Source of the DNA: Azolla caroliniana | Lineage: Eukaryota; Polypodiophyta | Direction of reading: 5' to 3' | DNA length: 64,000 nucleotides | Assembly (NCBI GenBank): GCA_043228905.1 | Contig: JBHGNT010000002.1 | Coordinates: 6,138,001 to 6,202,000, forward strand | Shown here: piece by piece, positions 33,614-42,269 of the stretch | How the letters are laid out: every line of letters begins with the position of its first letter | How positions within the stretch are numbered: position 1 is the stretch's first letter | The notes under the pieces: generated by a model | Told to the model about the DNA's origin: nothing | The model's input: only the letters and a program-made list of their open reading frames with translations | Databases searched by the model: none | Made by a program: the position numbers and the translations under genes

Positions 33614-34399
33614 GCTCTAGAATCCCCATCGCCACCTTCTCCTTGAGCAAGTCGATGACTTCCGGAATATGCGCCCGTGGCACCGGAATCGGCTTCAGGT
33701 TCCACGGTACATGATCAATCGTGAAAATCACCATCGGCTCCACTATCTTTGGATCAATGCATCCGATCTCCCTCGATGTGAACGCGAATGCTTTGCCATG
33801 TTGCTCCAACATCTCTCGAAACCGTTTTTCTTCTTCTTGTAAGAGGAACCCACCTCCACCGATCCGAAGTTTCTTCCGGGTCTCATCTGTGAAGGCATGT
33901 CCGATATCCACGGACTTCCGAAGTGTCGGATCTCCCGAGACTTCTTTCTTCTTTTGTTCGCTATCGGTGGGTAGTGGTCCCGCGGCCGGTTTCACCTTCT
34001 TCTCCACGGTCTTGTATTTCGTACTTACCATTGCTTCTTCTTTGCGGAGCGCATCCGGCCCCATTTTCGCAACGATCTCGTACATCTCGACCGATTCCAC
34101 CGGGACTACCCGGTTCCCTTGGCTTTTATCTTCCGCAAGCTCTTCAAGCCGTTGTAGTGTATTCCCATAGAACACTTCCTCGATCACTCCCACGATTTCT
34201 TCGTCTTCTTTTATTATTGATACCGACCGTAACTTATCCTCCACTTGTCGGTATTGTTTCTTCATTCCTCCGGTTACGGCCGTGTACGTAGATGCCCCAT
34301 CCGGCCCGATTCGTACTTGTTTTGCTCCGAGAGTTTTCTTCCTATGTGGGGTATCAGGGCTTCTCGGACTATCACTTCCCCACTCCGCAACAGTCCGCT
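33614..34399 (-). pseudogene. Ty3-H pol, N-terminal part (pre-RT)
   Basis: Open from the end of gag down to the Ty3-I insertion. It starts with LKRTVAEWGSDSPRSPDTPH and includes MKKQYRQVEDKLRSVSII. The pre-RT part follows (FREMLEQHGKAFAFTSREIGCIDPK, VPWNLKPIPVPRAHIPEV), ending GILEPS at the insertion. It is one frame away from gag; the shift falls at GATTTTTAAAG. With Ty3-I excised (7055 bp plus 5-bp TSD) it is in frame with 26548-23738, so pol was intact when Ty3-I arrived. Confidence 0.9.
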
Positions 34400-36439
34400 T
34401 TAAAAATCCATTCTCACTTGGGACAAGAGTTCCCTCTTGTTCCTTTCGTGATTTGCCGGCACCGTTAGGAATTGGACGGATTTCCCTCCGTTTTGGCTCC
34501 GAATTCGCGCAAAAGCCGCACCACTATCGAGCACCTTCGTCTCCATCCGTGAAGCCGTGATAAAGGGTTGGCCGAGGATGACAGAATGTGAAACCTCATC
34601 CTGCACAAAGAAATTTTGGTCAATTTCGACATCCCCGATCTTTACCGTCACATCCGGACAAGCCGCAAATAGGTCTTCTGTCGTTTTCGTGGCTGCCCGA
34701 ATCTTCCATCCATGGTTGGTGTTTATAGGCCACTTCCCCTTTCGGTAGAACTCCTTGGACATCAAGTTGATCTCCGATCCGTGATCAATCAATGCTAGCA
34801 CGGGTTCTTTGATGTTGCCGATTCGGACCGGAGTCTCCGTAGTCGCACGTGCCCAGTGTGGCCTTGTATAGTGGGAGTTCGGAATTTCGCCTTCCACTTC
34901 GGTGTCGTTCATTGAAACGGTATTTGCATTCACCCTTGGAGCATTTTCCTCCGTACTTTGTCTCTTCCTTTTCACGAGATCCACGAGAAGATTGTGAAAC
35001 TCCTTCTTCGCTATTCCGAGTAGTTCCCGCAGCGAAAAATCTACCCGGCTATCCAAGATTCTCTCCTCGAACACTCTTTTCAAGTCGGTTTGTTGTTCTA
35101 TGTCCGAGGCGAGCTTGAATGCCGGAGTCGCCTTTTCTTTTCCCTTACCTCCGGAGTTCCAGCTTTCCGGTATCTTCGATGGTCCGGCCGCATCCTCCGT
35201 GCGCCGTCGTTTCTCGTCCACATACACCTCATGTAATTGACACAGGGCGTATATGCTATTCTTGTCGACAGGGCACTCCCTTCCCGTACCTTCCCGGACG
35301 CCTTCCGCGGTGTTTCGGATATCGTTGGAGTCGGTTTTCTCGGTGTTTCCTAGCACCTCCGGCCAGAAAGACGCCTTCGCTCCCGATGACTCCCCGACAC
35401 ATATTCCCGCGGTTGTCGCATAGTTGCTTCTTGCCGCTAACTCCTCCTCGAGCACCTTCTTCATGCCGCCTTTCCGGAAGTTCGGTCGGAGTGGCTTCCG
35501 AGAGTCCATCGAATGAATCCGGTTTCCCTCGTAGTAGATGAGATCCCGTCGTAGCGCCTCCTTATGGTCGTCGCAATCCCTCCGATCGTGTTCGGCGCTA
35601 TCGCACCATATGCACCGTCGATCCGTATATTTGGAGCTTGTGGGGCGGTCATCCGACTTCTTCACCATCGCGATCTTTAGATTCTCCAACTCCTTCAGCA
35701 GCTGCTCCACCGTAGACGCGTCGACTCCCTTCTCGGCCGTAATCTCCCGAGCCCTCGGTTGATGGTCTTCCAGTCCCGTTCTCGGTTTCGGAATCGGTTC
35801 CGAAACCCTCTTTTCTTCGTTGGCAAGCCATTGCCCCCTCTTCGTGTACCGCGCGACGATATCCCGCACGCTTTCCCATGTTTCGGTGAGGCCGCTTTCG
35901 GTGGTCGTGTCCTCAAGAAGCACTCCGAGATCTTTCCGGTCTCGAACGTCCACAGCTCGCAAAAACATGATGACTTTGTCCGGTGCAAGAATAGTTTGAT
36001 CTCTCGCGGACAACCTCCCGAACCGACTTTCGAATGTCGAAAACACTTCGAGGACCTTCAGCCCCTTACCTGACGTTTCCACCCAATCCTCGAATCCCCT
36101 CCGCGTTGCCTTGGAGGAGTCCTCGATGGCAAACGTGGTCTTTAACGCCTCTTCGAATGCTTCCCACGTCGGATTTTGTTGTTGCAACCCGTGGATACTC
36201 CCTTGAAGCCCGTCGGTCGCCACTCGGTTAAAGGATGTCACTTGCAGTCCTTCCGAAGCCTGGCACCGGAGCATCTCCGCCTTGTAGTCCTGCAAATATC
36301 GCGACACATCCTTACCATTAAATTGCCCGTTGCGTTGCACGAGCCGCTCTACTGATGCCGAAATCTCCGACATCGTGCGTTGTTCTTGAAGCATCCGTTC
36401 GAACATCGCCATCATATTGTTAGCTTGTTGAGCCTCCAT
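34400..36439 (-). CDS. Ty3-H gag with zinc knuckle and protease
   Basis: ATG at 36437-36439 (MEAQQANNMMAMFERMLQEQ) lies 18 bp after the PBS and gives 679 residues; the open frame extends upstream into the LTR without a better start. A capsid-like region (FNGKDVSRYLQDYKAEMLRC, WEAFEEALKTTF) is followed by knuckle CIWCDSAEHDRRDC (plus-strand about 35572-35613). A protease with active site LIDHGSEINLMS lies near 34771-34795; D-H-G-S replaces the common D-S/T-G. ILGQPF follows. The frame ends QVRMDF-TAA and pol continues in the -1 frame. J carries a decayed relative of its N-terminus. Confidence 0.92.
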   Translation of the reverse strand: MEAQQANNMMAMFERMLQEQRTMSEISASVERLVQRNGQFNGKDVSRYLQDYKAEMLRCQASEGLQVTSFNRVATDGLQGSIHGLQQQNPTWEAFEEALKTTFAIEDSSKATRRGFEDWVETSGKGLKVLEVFSTFESRFGRLSARDQTILAPDKVIMFLRAVDVRDRKDLGVLLEDTTTESGLTETWESVRDIVARYTKRGQWLANEEKRVSEPIPKPRTGLEDHQPRAREITAEKGVDASTVEQLLKELENLKIAMVKKSDDRPTSSKYTDRRCIWCDSAEHDRRDCDDHKEALRRDLIYYEGNRIHSMDSRKPLRPNFRKGGMKKVLEEELAARSNYATTAGICVGESSGAKASFWPEVLGNTEKTDSNDIRNTAEGVREGTGRECPVDKNSIYALCQLHEVYVDEKRRRTEDAAGPSKIPESWNSGGKGKEKATPAFKLASDIEQQTDLKRVFEERILDSRVDFSLRELLGIAKKEFHNLLVDLVKRKRQSTEENAPRVNANTVSMNDTEVEGEIPNSHYTRPHWARATTETPVRIGNIKEPVLALIDHGSEINLMSKEFYRKGKWPINTNHGWKIRAATKTTEDLFAACPDVTVKIGDVEIDQNFFVQDEVSHSVILGQPFITASRMETKVLDSGAAFARIRSQNGGKSVQFLTVPANHERNKRELLSQVRMDF

Positions 36440-36457
36440 CTCCTTGCCACCCGTCTT

Positions 36458-36474
36458 CACGTCGGGTTCACCAA
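36458..36474 (-). other. Ty3-H primer-binding site (non-Met type)
   Basis: On the minus strand this reads TTGGTGAACCCGACGTG, three bases after the LTR. It is unlike the initiator-Met PBS of the other elements but matches the PBS of J (51195-51212) at 15 of 17 bases. I cannot name the tRNA. Confidence 0.7.
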
Positions 36475-36477
36475 CTG

Positions 36478-37256
36478 TGTCGTGCCTTTCGGCTCCAGAT
36501 CGTTGCGTGAGTCGGGTGGGAACCACAGAGGTCTTGGACTAGGAGAAAGAAGTTCGTGAGATAGAGATTAATTATGAGTAAATAGCAAAGAGAAAGATAA
36601 GAAACTCGTGAATCACACGAGTATACTATATTAATTGGTACTTAGGGTGTTAAGAGAGAAGTAGATGTATAAATCGTGAATCCCACGAATAATTTTTGTA
36701 TTGATTAATACTTAATCCAAATAATCAACAACAACTACAATGTGCTCCCCATCCTTATATAGTGATGGGAGAGACTAAGCATAGCTACATGCTTTTTCTC
36801 ATATGTTCATGCACACTAAATGTGCATGTGATGCTTTTTTATTTCCTAAGTATAGGGCTCATGCACGCTAGATGTGCATGAGTTATTTTTAGTGTCTCGT
36901 GTTTTTTCTTTTTCATATATTAAAAAAATACACGATTTACCTTTTAATAAAGGTATGCATAAATAAAGGTCTTATACATATTAAATCTATATTTAAAACA
37001 CTTAAGATAATTTAATGTAATGGTAAGGTTGGGGTTTGTCAACGTGGAGGTGTAGAGTTCGAATCACGCCTTGCGCAGTAGTGAGTATTTCCTTTATTTT
37101 TACATTTATGTCTCTTTATCCGGCTCTTCCTTGCCGGTATGCCGTTTTCCTCCTTGCCGGTATGCCGTTTTCTTCCGGTTCTCACCGAGCACTCCATTCT
37201 CTATCCGGAGGGACAAAAATATAATTTCCACATAGTGTGCAACCTACACTACGACA
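36478..37256 (-). repeat. Ty3-H 5' LTR
   Basis: A 779-bp LTR, near-identical to 22949-23750, with two instead of three 23-bp units near 37130-37180. Minus-strand TATA near 36753-36762. It carries a second copy of the tRNA-like module at 37019-37070 (A box 37019-37035, B box 37055-37067). Confidence 0.92.
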
Positions 37257-37283
37257 ACGCTTCCACATATGTATTCTTTTTCA
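37257..37283 (+). repeat. Copia G 3' LTR, right fragment
   Basis: It starts with TSD copy ACGC and runs CTTCCACATATG to TTTTTCA. This is the last 27 bp of the Copia G 3' LTR, followed by the right TCATT of Copia G (37284-37288). Confidence 0.9.
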
Positions 37284-38040
37284 TCATTGAAGCAGACGCG
37301 TCGGATTTCACCTTGGGTAGCATTCTGTCTCAACAAGGCGATGATGAAAAGCTACATCCTATGGCTTTCCACTCATGCAAGTTTGATGCCACCGAAATCA
37401 ACTATGAAATTGATGATAAGGAGCTATTAGCAATAGTGGACTCTTTTACACAATGGAGGCATTTTCTTGAGGGGTTTTCTCATCAAGTCACCATATTTAG
37501 TGATCACAAAAACCTTGCCTACTTTCAGAATGCTCGTGTGTTAAATCAACGTCAAGCTCGGTGGGCCCAATTCCTCACTCATTTCGGCTTCAAAATTACA
37601 TATTGTCTGGGAAAGCAACAAGGGAAGGCAAATGCATTATCACGGCGCCGTATCTAGCACCGTGTCCTGGCGAGCTGGCTTTCGATAACCAAAAGCAAGT
37701 AATCCTAGGACCGACACAACTTCAAGCAACGCAGGTCTTTGGTATGCCCTTGGATTCCCACGTTATCGATACCATACGTGAGGACTTGAAGATAGATGCT
37801 TTTGCCCAAGCCATTCTAGCACAAATTGATCCCTCTCGAGCATCTTGTTCACAGTCGCAACAACCAGGTACAGACTATCGACAATTCAAATGTCATGATG
37901 GATTACTATTCTTTAAGAAACTCTTGATGTTCCTAGTAGTACTTTTCGCCTTCAAGTGGTCCAAAACTGTCATGACACATACACAACTGGGCATTTTGAT
38001 AGTACTAAAACATTAGAATTAGTACAACGATCATTCTAGT
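37284..38040 (+). pseudogene. Ty3-O RNase H and linker
   Basis: IEADASDFTLGSILSQQGDD opens RNase H, with YEIDDKELLAIVDSFTQWRH, TIFSDHKNLAYF, and ALSRRR at the end of the domain (about 37655). The frame breaks there. The following linker toward integrase (LAPCPGELAFDNQ) is degenerate. Confidence 0.88.
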
Positions 38041-39240
38041 GACCCCATATGCGACAATTTGTCGAAGATTTTGTTCGGACTTGTGATAAAATGTGCAGAG
38101 CAAAAATGACAAGGCATCACCCACATGGTTTATTAGAACCATTACCAATTCCAAGCAAGCCATGGCTATCCATTGCTCTAGATTTCATCACAGATCTTCC
38201 GGTCTCTAAGGGATTCGATGTGATCTTAACAATAGTAGATCGATATACGACGATGGCCCATTTCCTGCCATGTACTAAGGAAATCTCCAGTGAAGAAACC
38301 GCTGAAACTATCATGCATTAAGTATGTTGGCATCATGGCCTTCTCGATAGTATCATCAGCAATAGTGGACCCCAGTTCGTCTCGAAGTTTTGGAAGCACC
38401 TCTTTAAAATGCTTAAGGTCACTTGTAACATCTCCTTTGGCTACCACCCGCAAACAGAAGACCAAGAAGAATGAACAAATCAAACGTTGGAGCAGTATCT
38501 TCAGTGTTTTCTAAGCTATCATCAAGATGATTGGGCGGATATTCTTCACTTCGCCGAATTTGCGTATAATAACTCTGTCCACTCATCGACAAAGGTTACA
38601 CCATTTTATGCTTATACGGGTTGTCACCCCAGTGGTGTGTATTTGAAACTCCAAAGTTACCCACAAATCCTTCTGTAGAGAATCATTTGGAGCGGTTATG
38701 CAAGATGCCAACGGATTTATCTATTCATCTAAAGCACGCTCAACAAACACACAAGGTTTACGCAGATCGTCGTCGGCTTCCATCATGTTTTAACATTAGC
38801 GATCGGGTATGGCTACTATGACAACACATCAAGACTACTCACCCATGTCAGAAGTTGGATTATCAGAGATTAGGTTCTTTCCATATTATCGAAAAAATTA
38901 ATGATGTTGTTTTTCGTCTCAATCTACGTCCGCAACTTCGGATACATCCAGTGTTTCATAGTTCTCTCCTCGAACCCTATCAAGACAGCACCATCCCATG
39001 TCGTATTAAACAACATCCAACCCTGATTAAACTTGAAGATGGACTGAGTACGAGGTTGCTGCCATCCTCGATTCCAAGATTGTTCGCAACAAGCTCTACT
39101 ATTTAGTCGATTGGCTAGGATATAGTCCCAGCGAGCGTACTTGGGAACCGATAGAGAATGTGACCAATGCTCATGCTCTTCTTGAAAACTTCCATCATCA
39201 ATATCAAGACAAATCGGGTCCTCACGCCACAACGACTCAT
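38041..39240 (+). pseudogene. Ty3-O integrase and chromodomain
   Basis: Integrase pieces are [39 protein letters not shown] (first catalytic Asp), and a region encoding HPQ-like TERLEQY homology near 38445-38500 in broken frames. FAYNNSVHSSTKVTPF and the C-terminal RIHPVFHSSLLEPYQD follow. A chromodomain is readable at about 39055-39180 (KLYYLVDWLGYSPSERTWEP). Stops and frameshifts are frequent. The chromodomain places O in the chromoviruses. Confidence 0.88.
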
Positions 39241-39255
39241 GACACTTGTCGTTTT

Positions 39256-39268
39256 AAAGGGGGGATAG
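39256..39268 (+). other. Ty3-O polypurine tract
   Basis: AAAGGGGGGATAG ends immediately before the 3' LTR. Confidence 0.85.
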
Positions 39269-39672
39269 TGTCATGATATGGCAAGACTCGAACCCATGAC
39301 CTTATGTTACATGGGTCAAGCTCTTACCATTAGGTTATGTATTGTAAGACAATTTATTATTTTCATTTAAGTTTTACTTTAGAAATTTGATGTATATTCC
39401 AGATTTCTCTGGAACATTCTAGAAACTTCAAGAGTACTCTTGAGAACACTATAAAAGGAGGCTCAATGCATTATTTCGAACCAAATCAGTTAAACGCCAG
39501 TCTTAAGCCTCCTAGCCTTATATATTCATCTAACATAATATATCGTTGTCATCATCATTTTCTCTCTCTCGCTCTCTCTCTCTCTCTCTGTGTGTGTGCT
39601 TCTCTCGGGTGTTCTACACCCTCTATCCCTCTTAATACTAATTTCTTCTCTGTCTCAGTACCATTCCTGACA
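39269..39672 (+). repeat. Ty3-O 3' LTR
   Basis: 404 bp, TGTCATGATATGGC...CCATTCCTGACA, followed by TSD GTCCT (39673-39677). TATA box at 39450-39457 and CT/GT microsatellite near 39558-39600. It carries the second tRNA-like module (minus strand; B box 39284-39294, A box 39320-39332). Confidence 0.9.
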
Positions 39673-39677
39673 GTCCT

Positions 39678-40490
39678 CAGCAAACTTTTGCATCCCCTTC
39701 TGGCTCATATGGCACAACCTCCTATGCCACATTTCACCGATCGTGTCAGTTTCCATGTTTGCTTCCCATCGGCATATTCGAGCATTCATTATATACAGTT
39801 TGTTGGTCTTCCGAGCTCAAGCCATGATTAGGCTTCCTCGACAGAACTTCATGAAACCGTCCGTTTCGGATGCTACCCGTGTAGCCTTCATCATCTAGCC
39901 GATCAGCTGATATTATATTCAATCGAACCTCTGGAACGTGTCGTGCATCTCTCAACACGAGTCTACATCCGGTTGAGATTTCTAAACACACATCTCCAAT
40001 GCCGACGATTTGGCATGCTCCTTCATTTCCCATCTTTACAGATCCGAGGTCTCTAGCGCTTTAGGATGAGAAGCACTTTCGGTCAGGGGTTAGGTGAAAC
40101 AATGCACCCAAATTGACCACCCATGTCGATTCGTTGCCTGCGAGATTCACTTCGTTTTGCTCACTAATGAGCAACAACTCCTTCTCACTCACGGTGATTG
40201 TTGAGGTGTTCTTCATTTTCGGGATTTTCTTTGGCTCTACACCATCAGCTCCCCCTTTCTCCTTTTCAAAGTGTCCGCAGTTTTTCTGGAAGTGCCCCAG
40301 CTTCCCACAATAGAAGCACGTGGGTCTCCCTCTCGACTTCGACCTGGTTCCCGACTTATCTCGGTTCTAGAAACTTCGATTTCGGCTTCTTCCCCGAATC
40401 GTGTCACCTTCCTTGACTAAGGCCTTCTAGTTGGTATTGGACTCTCGGTCTTTCCTGCGAGCTTCTTCGTTTAGCAAGCTCAAATTCACT
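39678..40490 (-). pseudogene. Copia D, gag knuckle to GAG-pre-integrase (right half)
   Basis: Minus-strand continuation of D. From high to low: end of gag (LLNEEARRKDRESN), zinc knuckle CFYCGKLGHFQKNC (about 40275-40320), protease-like WVVNLGALFHLTP (the DSG motif is destroyed), MGNEGACQIVGIGDVCLEI, and GAG-pre-integrase WHRRLCHMSQKGMQKFAED ending at the GTCCT site. Every block aligns with Copia A, so D is an older relative of the A family. Confidence 0.88.
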
Positions 40491-40690
40491 TGCTACCGGC
40501 TACCGACTCCCAATAGAGTTTACAAAACGGTGCCTTACTGGCTACCGGCTATCAATCGGTGCAGATCCGGATCGTTACAACTATCCAGATCCGTCCGTTC
40601 CTATAATATTACTTAACTAATAATTATATTATTATGCTCCGACTCATCCCCGTTCACATTACTCCTTCGGAACATACTCCTAGGCCAACA
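40491..40690. other. Unassigned gap with short TACCGGC repeats
   Basis: The segment contains two GGCTACCGGCTA-like repeats (near 40495-40560) and an AT-rich stretch. I see no coding homology. It separates Copia D from fragment E1. Confidence 0.5.
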
Positions 40691-41487
40691 TTGCCTTGAA
40701 ACCTGTTGGTTGAGACATGTAAATGTCTTCATTGAGATCTACATGTAGGAAGTTCATCTTAACATTGAGTTGTTCAAGCTCTAGGTCCTCCGTCGCCACG
40801 ACCCCGAGTAGGAGCTGAAGGGTGGTCATCTTGACTACAGGCAACAAGATCTCGTTGTAGTTGACCCCACATTCTTGCTTGAACCCGTTTGCGATGAGTC
40901 AAGATTTGTACTTGGGTTGTTCCAAACTGGATACATATTTGTATTGGTAGACCCATTTGCACGGTAGCGACTTCCGATCACCTGGTAATTCGACCAACTC
41001 CCATGTCTAAGTTGCATGTATCGAGTCCATCTCGGATCTCATGCTTCGAGCCATGTGTTAGCATCCGGTGCGACTGTTGGTTCCTCATAAGATCTTGGTT
41101 CACCTGCATCCATGTAATTGACATAGTCGAGACCGGGTTGAAAAAACTTTGTCGGCCATTTGACTCGTCTGCATTTCCTGGGTGCCGATTTTTTCAGCTT
41201 TAATTCTTCGATCGGCACAGTCGGCCAATCAACATTACTTGAACCATCTTCAGGAGTCCGTGTAGCTGATTTGCTTTGGCAATCTTCATGCGTTGATGTC
41301 GGATCATCTCCTTTGGTTTATTTGACTATGTCTTTTTCAATGTTGTCTTTTTCGGACGGTTCTACTCTTGGTGATTTGGCTCTTATCAATCTTCTAGTTT
41401 ATCTATATTTGGATTTGAATTGTGGACCTTTTGCCAATTCGGATTCGGCAGGGGGGTCGCTAGTTCGTTCAACTTCAACAATTTTTG
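40691..41487 (-). pseudogene. Copia fragment E1: RT N-terminus and integrase-RT linker
   Basis: Low-coordinate end reads KMNFLHVDLNEDIYMSQPTGFKA, the RVT_2 start of copia, with KYKS/QANG-type degenerate sequence upstream to about 41120. The linker follows (PPAESELAKGPQFKSKYR at 41399-41460). It is similar to the matching parts of M and N. It is cut at about 41487, where opposite-strand fragment L begins. Confidence 0.7.
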
Positions 41488-41985
41488 AGAGTTGCGAAAG
41501 ACCAATTGACCCGGCTATGTCAAAACTGGGGACGACAAAGTTCACCCCATTCAGCATGTCAGAAATGTCCCATTTGGGGAACAATGGCAAACAAACCTAC
41601 ATTAAGAATATCTTGCAGATTTTGACTGAAAATTCTAGTCTCGATCGGCCAGGTTGTAGAACAAGGCATGCATGTACAGTTCAATCATGAAGGGTGCTTT
41701 ACTAAAAATGATGATCGACTTGTTGCTTGGGGTCAAAGAGAAGCTCGAATGTTCATCCTCGAGTCGAACAAGGTGGAGTTGTCCATGTTCCTAAAAGGCC
41801 TCAAAGTCGACACCAACTTGAAAGTGTGGCGCAAAAGAATCGACCACATTAACCTCCAAAAGCTCCAAAACATGAAGGCGAAAGGAGTCTTCATCAGACT
41901 TCCGACCTTCACAAAAGAGAAAGCATTGGAGTTTGTGAAGCTTGCCAATTTGGCAAGCAATGCCAACATCCATTCCAGAAGGAGA
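41488..41985 (+). pseudogene. Copia fragment L: GAG-pre-integrase on the plus strand
   Basis: It encodes YVKTGDDKVHPIQHVRNVPF, then QGMHVQFNHEGCFTKNDDRL, RMFILESNKVELSMFLKGLK, VWRKRIDHINLQKLQNMK and, after a frameshift, VCEACQFGKQCQHPF. This is the pre-integrase region seen in Copia G and F, in opposite orientation to E1 and M. The end is cut by the M LTR. Confidence 0.8.
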
Positions 41986-42269
41986 TGATAGGATAGTAAT
42001 ATGAGTTGTGTAGCAAAAATGATGTTGAGGACTTGTACTTAGTGTCGAGCAAACAACATTGATAAAATAGAGAAATAGATTGTGCACGGTAGGTAGGAAG
42101 AAAGAAACAAGAAGCACATTGTTGAGCTTTAATGAAAGACTATATTATTCTCTCTAAAAGCTCTCTCTTTACAATGTCACAATCTGGCTTATATACTCAA
42201 GCCCTAACTAGGGAATGTGTTCACACTAAGGACACGTGAGTTGAGTGGAGTCGGCCTTTTATGCCAACA
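41986..42269 (-). repeat. Copia M 3' LTR
   Basis: On the minus strand it runs TGTTGGCATAAAAGGCC to CCTATCA (284 bp). TATATA near 42190-42196 and short AGAG/CTCT tract. The PPT ACGGGGGAGTT lies just upstream on the minus strand (42270-42280). Confidence 0.8.

Larger units (their letters stand above)
22949..37256 (-). mobile_element. Ty3-H: minus-strand gypsy element split by Ty3-I
   Basis: LTRs at 22949-23750 (3' LTR) and 36478-37256 (5' LTR), TGTCGT...ACGACA. The element reads leftward: PBS 36458-36474, gag 36439-34400, pol 34399-23738. Flanks give a 4-bp TSD ACGC (22945-22948 and 37257-37260). The LTRs are nearly identical apart from one 23-bp repeat unit. The pol frame is continuous once Ty3-I is removed. 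No chromodomain was seen at the C-terminus, so it is a gypsy lineage different from O and I. Confidence 0.93.
16530..37283 (+). mobile_element. Copia G: Ty1/copia, RT half lost, carrying LINE and Ty3-H
   Basis: The 5' LTR is 16530-16970 and the 3' LTR survives as 22801-22948 plus 37257-37283. Gag to integrase remains at 17063-19104. RT, RNase H, PPT and the first part of the 3' LTR are gone, replaced by the LINE. The 3' LTR is split by Ty3-H. The outer ends are exact, with TCATT on both sides. Its LTR start (TGTTGACAGACAAGCTCAAC) and proteins are close to Copia F. Confidence 0.9.
2350..39672 (+). mobile_element. Ty3-O: outermost chromovirus, split by three later insertions
   Basis: This is a Ty3/gypsy chromovirus on the plus strand with LTRs at 2350-~2780 and 39269-39672, flanked by GTCCT. 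Its own sequence survives in four blocks: 2350-5076, 10590-10780, 16254-16529 and 37284-39672. These encode gag, protease, RT, RNase H, integrase and chromodomain in order. The blocks are separated by Copia A, B and G, each with its own TSD. The LTRs are clearly diverged and the coding region is full of stops, consistent with O being the oldest large insertion here. Confidence 0.9.

Noticed and set aside
41160-41690. 176-codon plus-strand ORF
   Set aside because: Its first two thirds are antisense to the E1 linker on the minus strand; only the last part overlaps the real plus-strand fragment L, in a broken frame.
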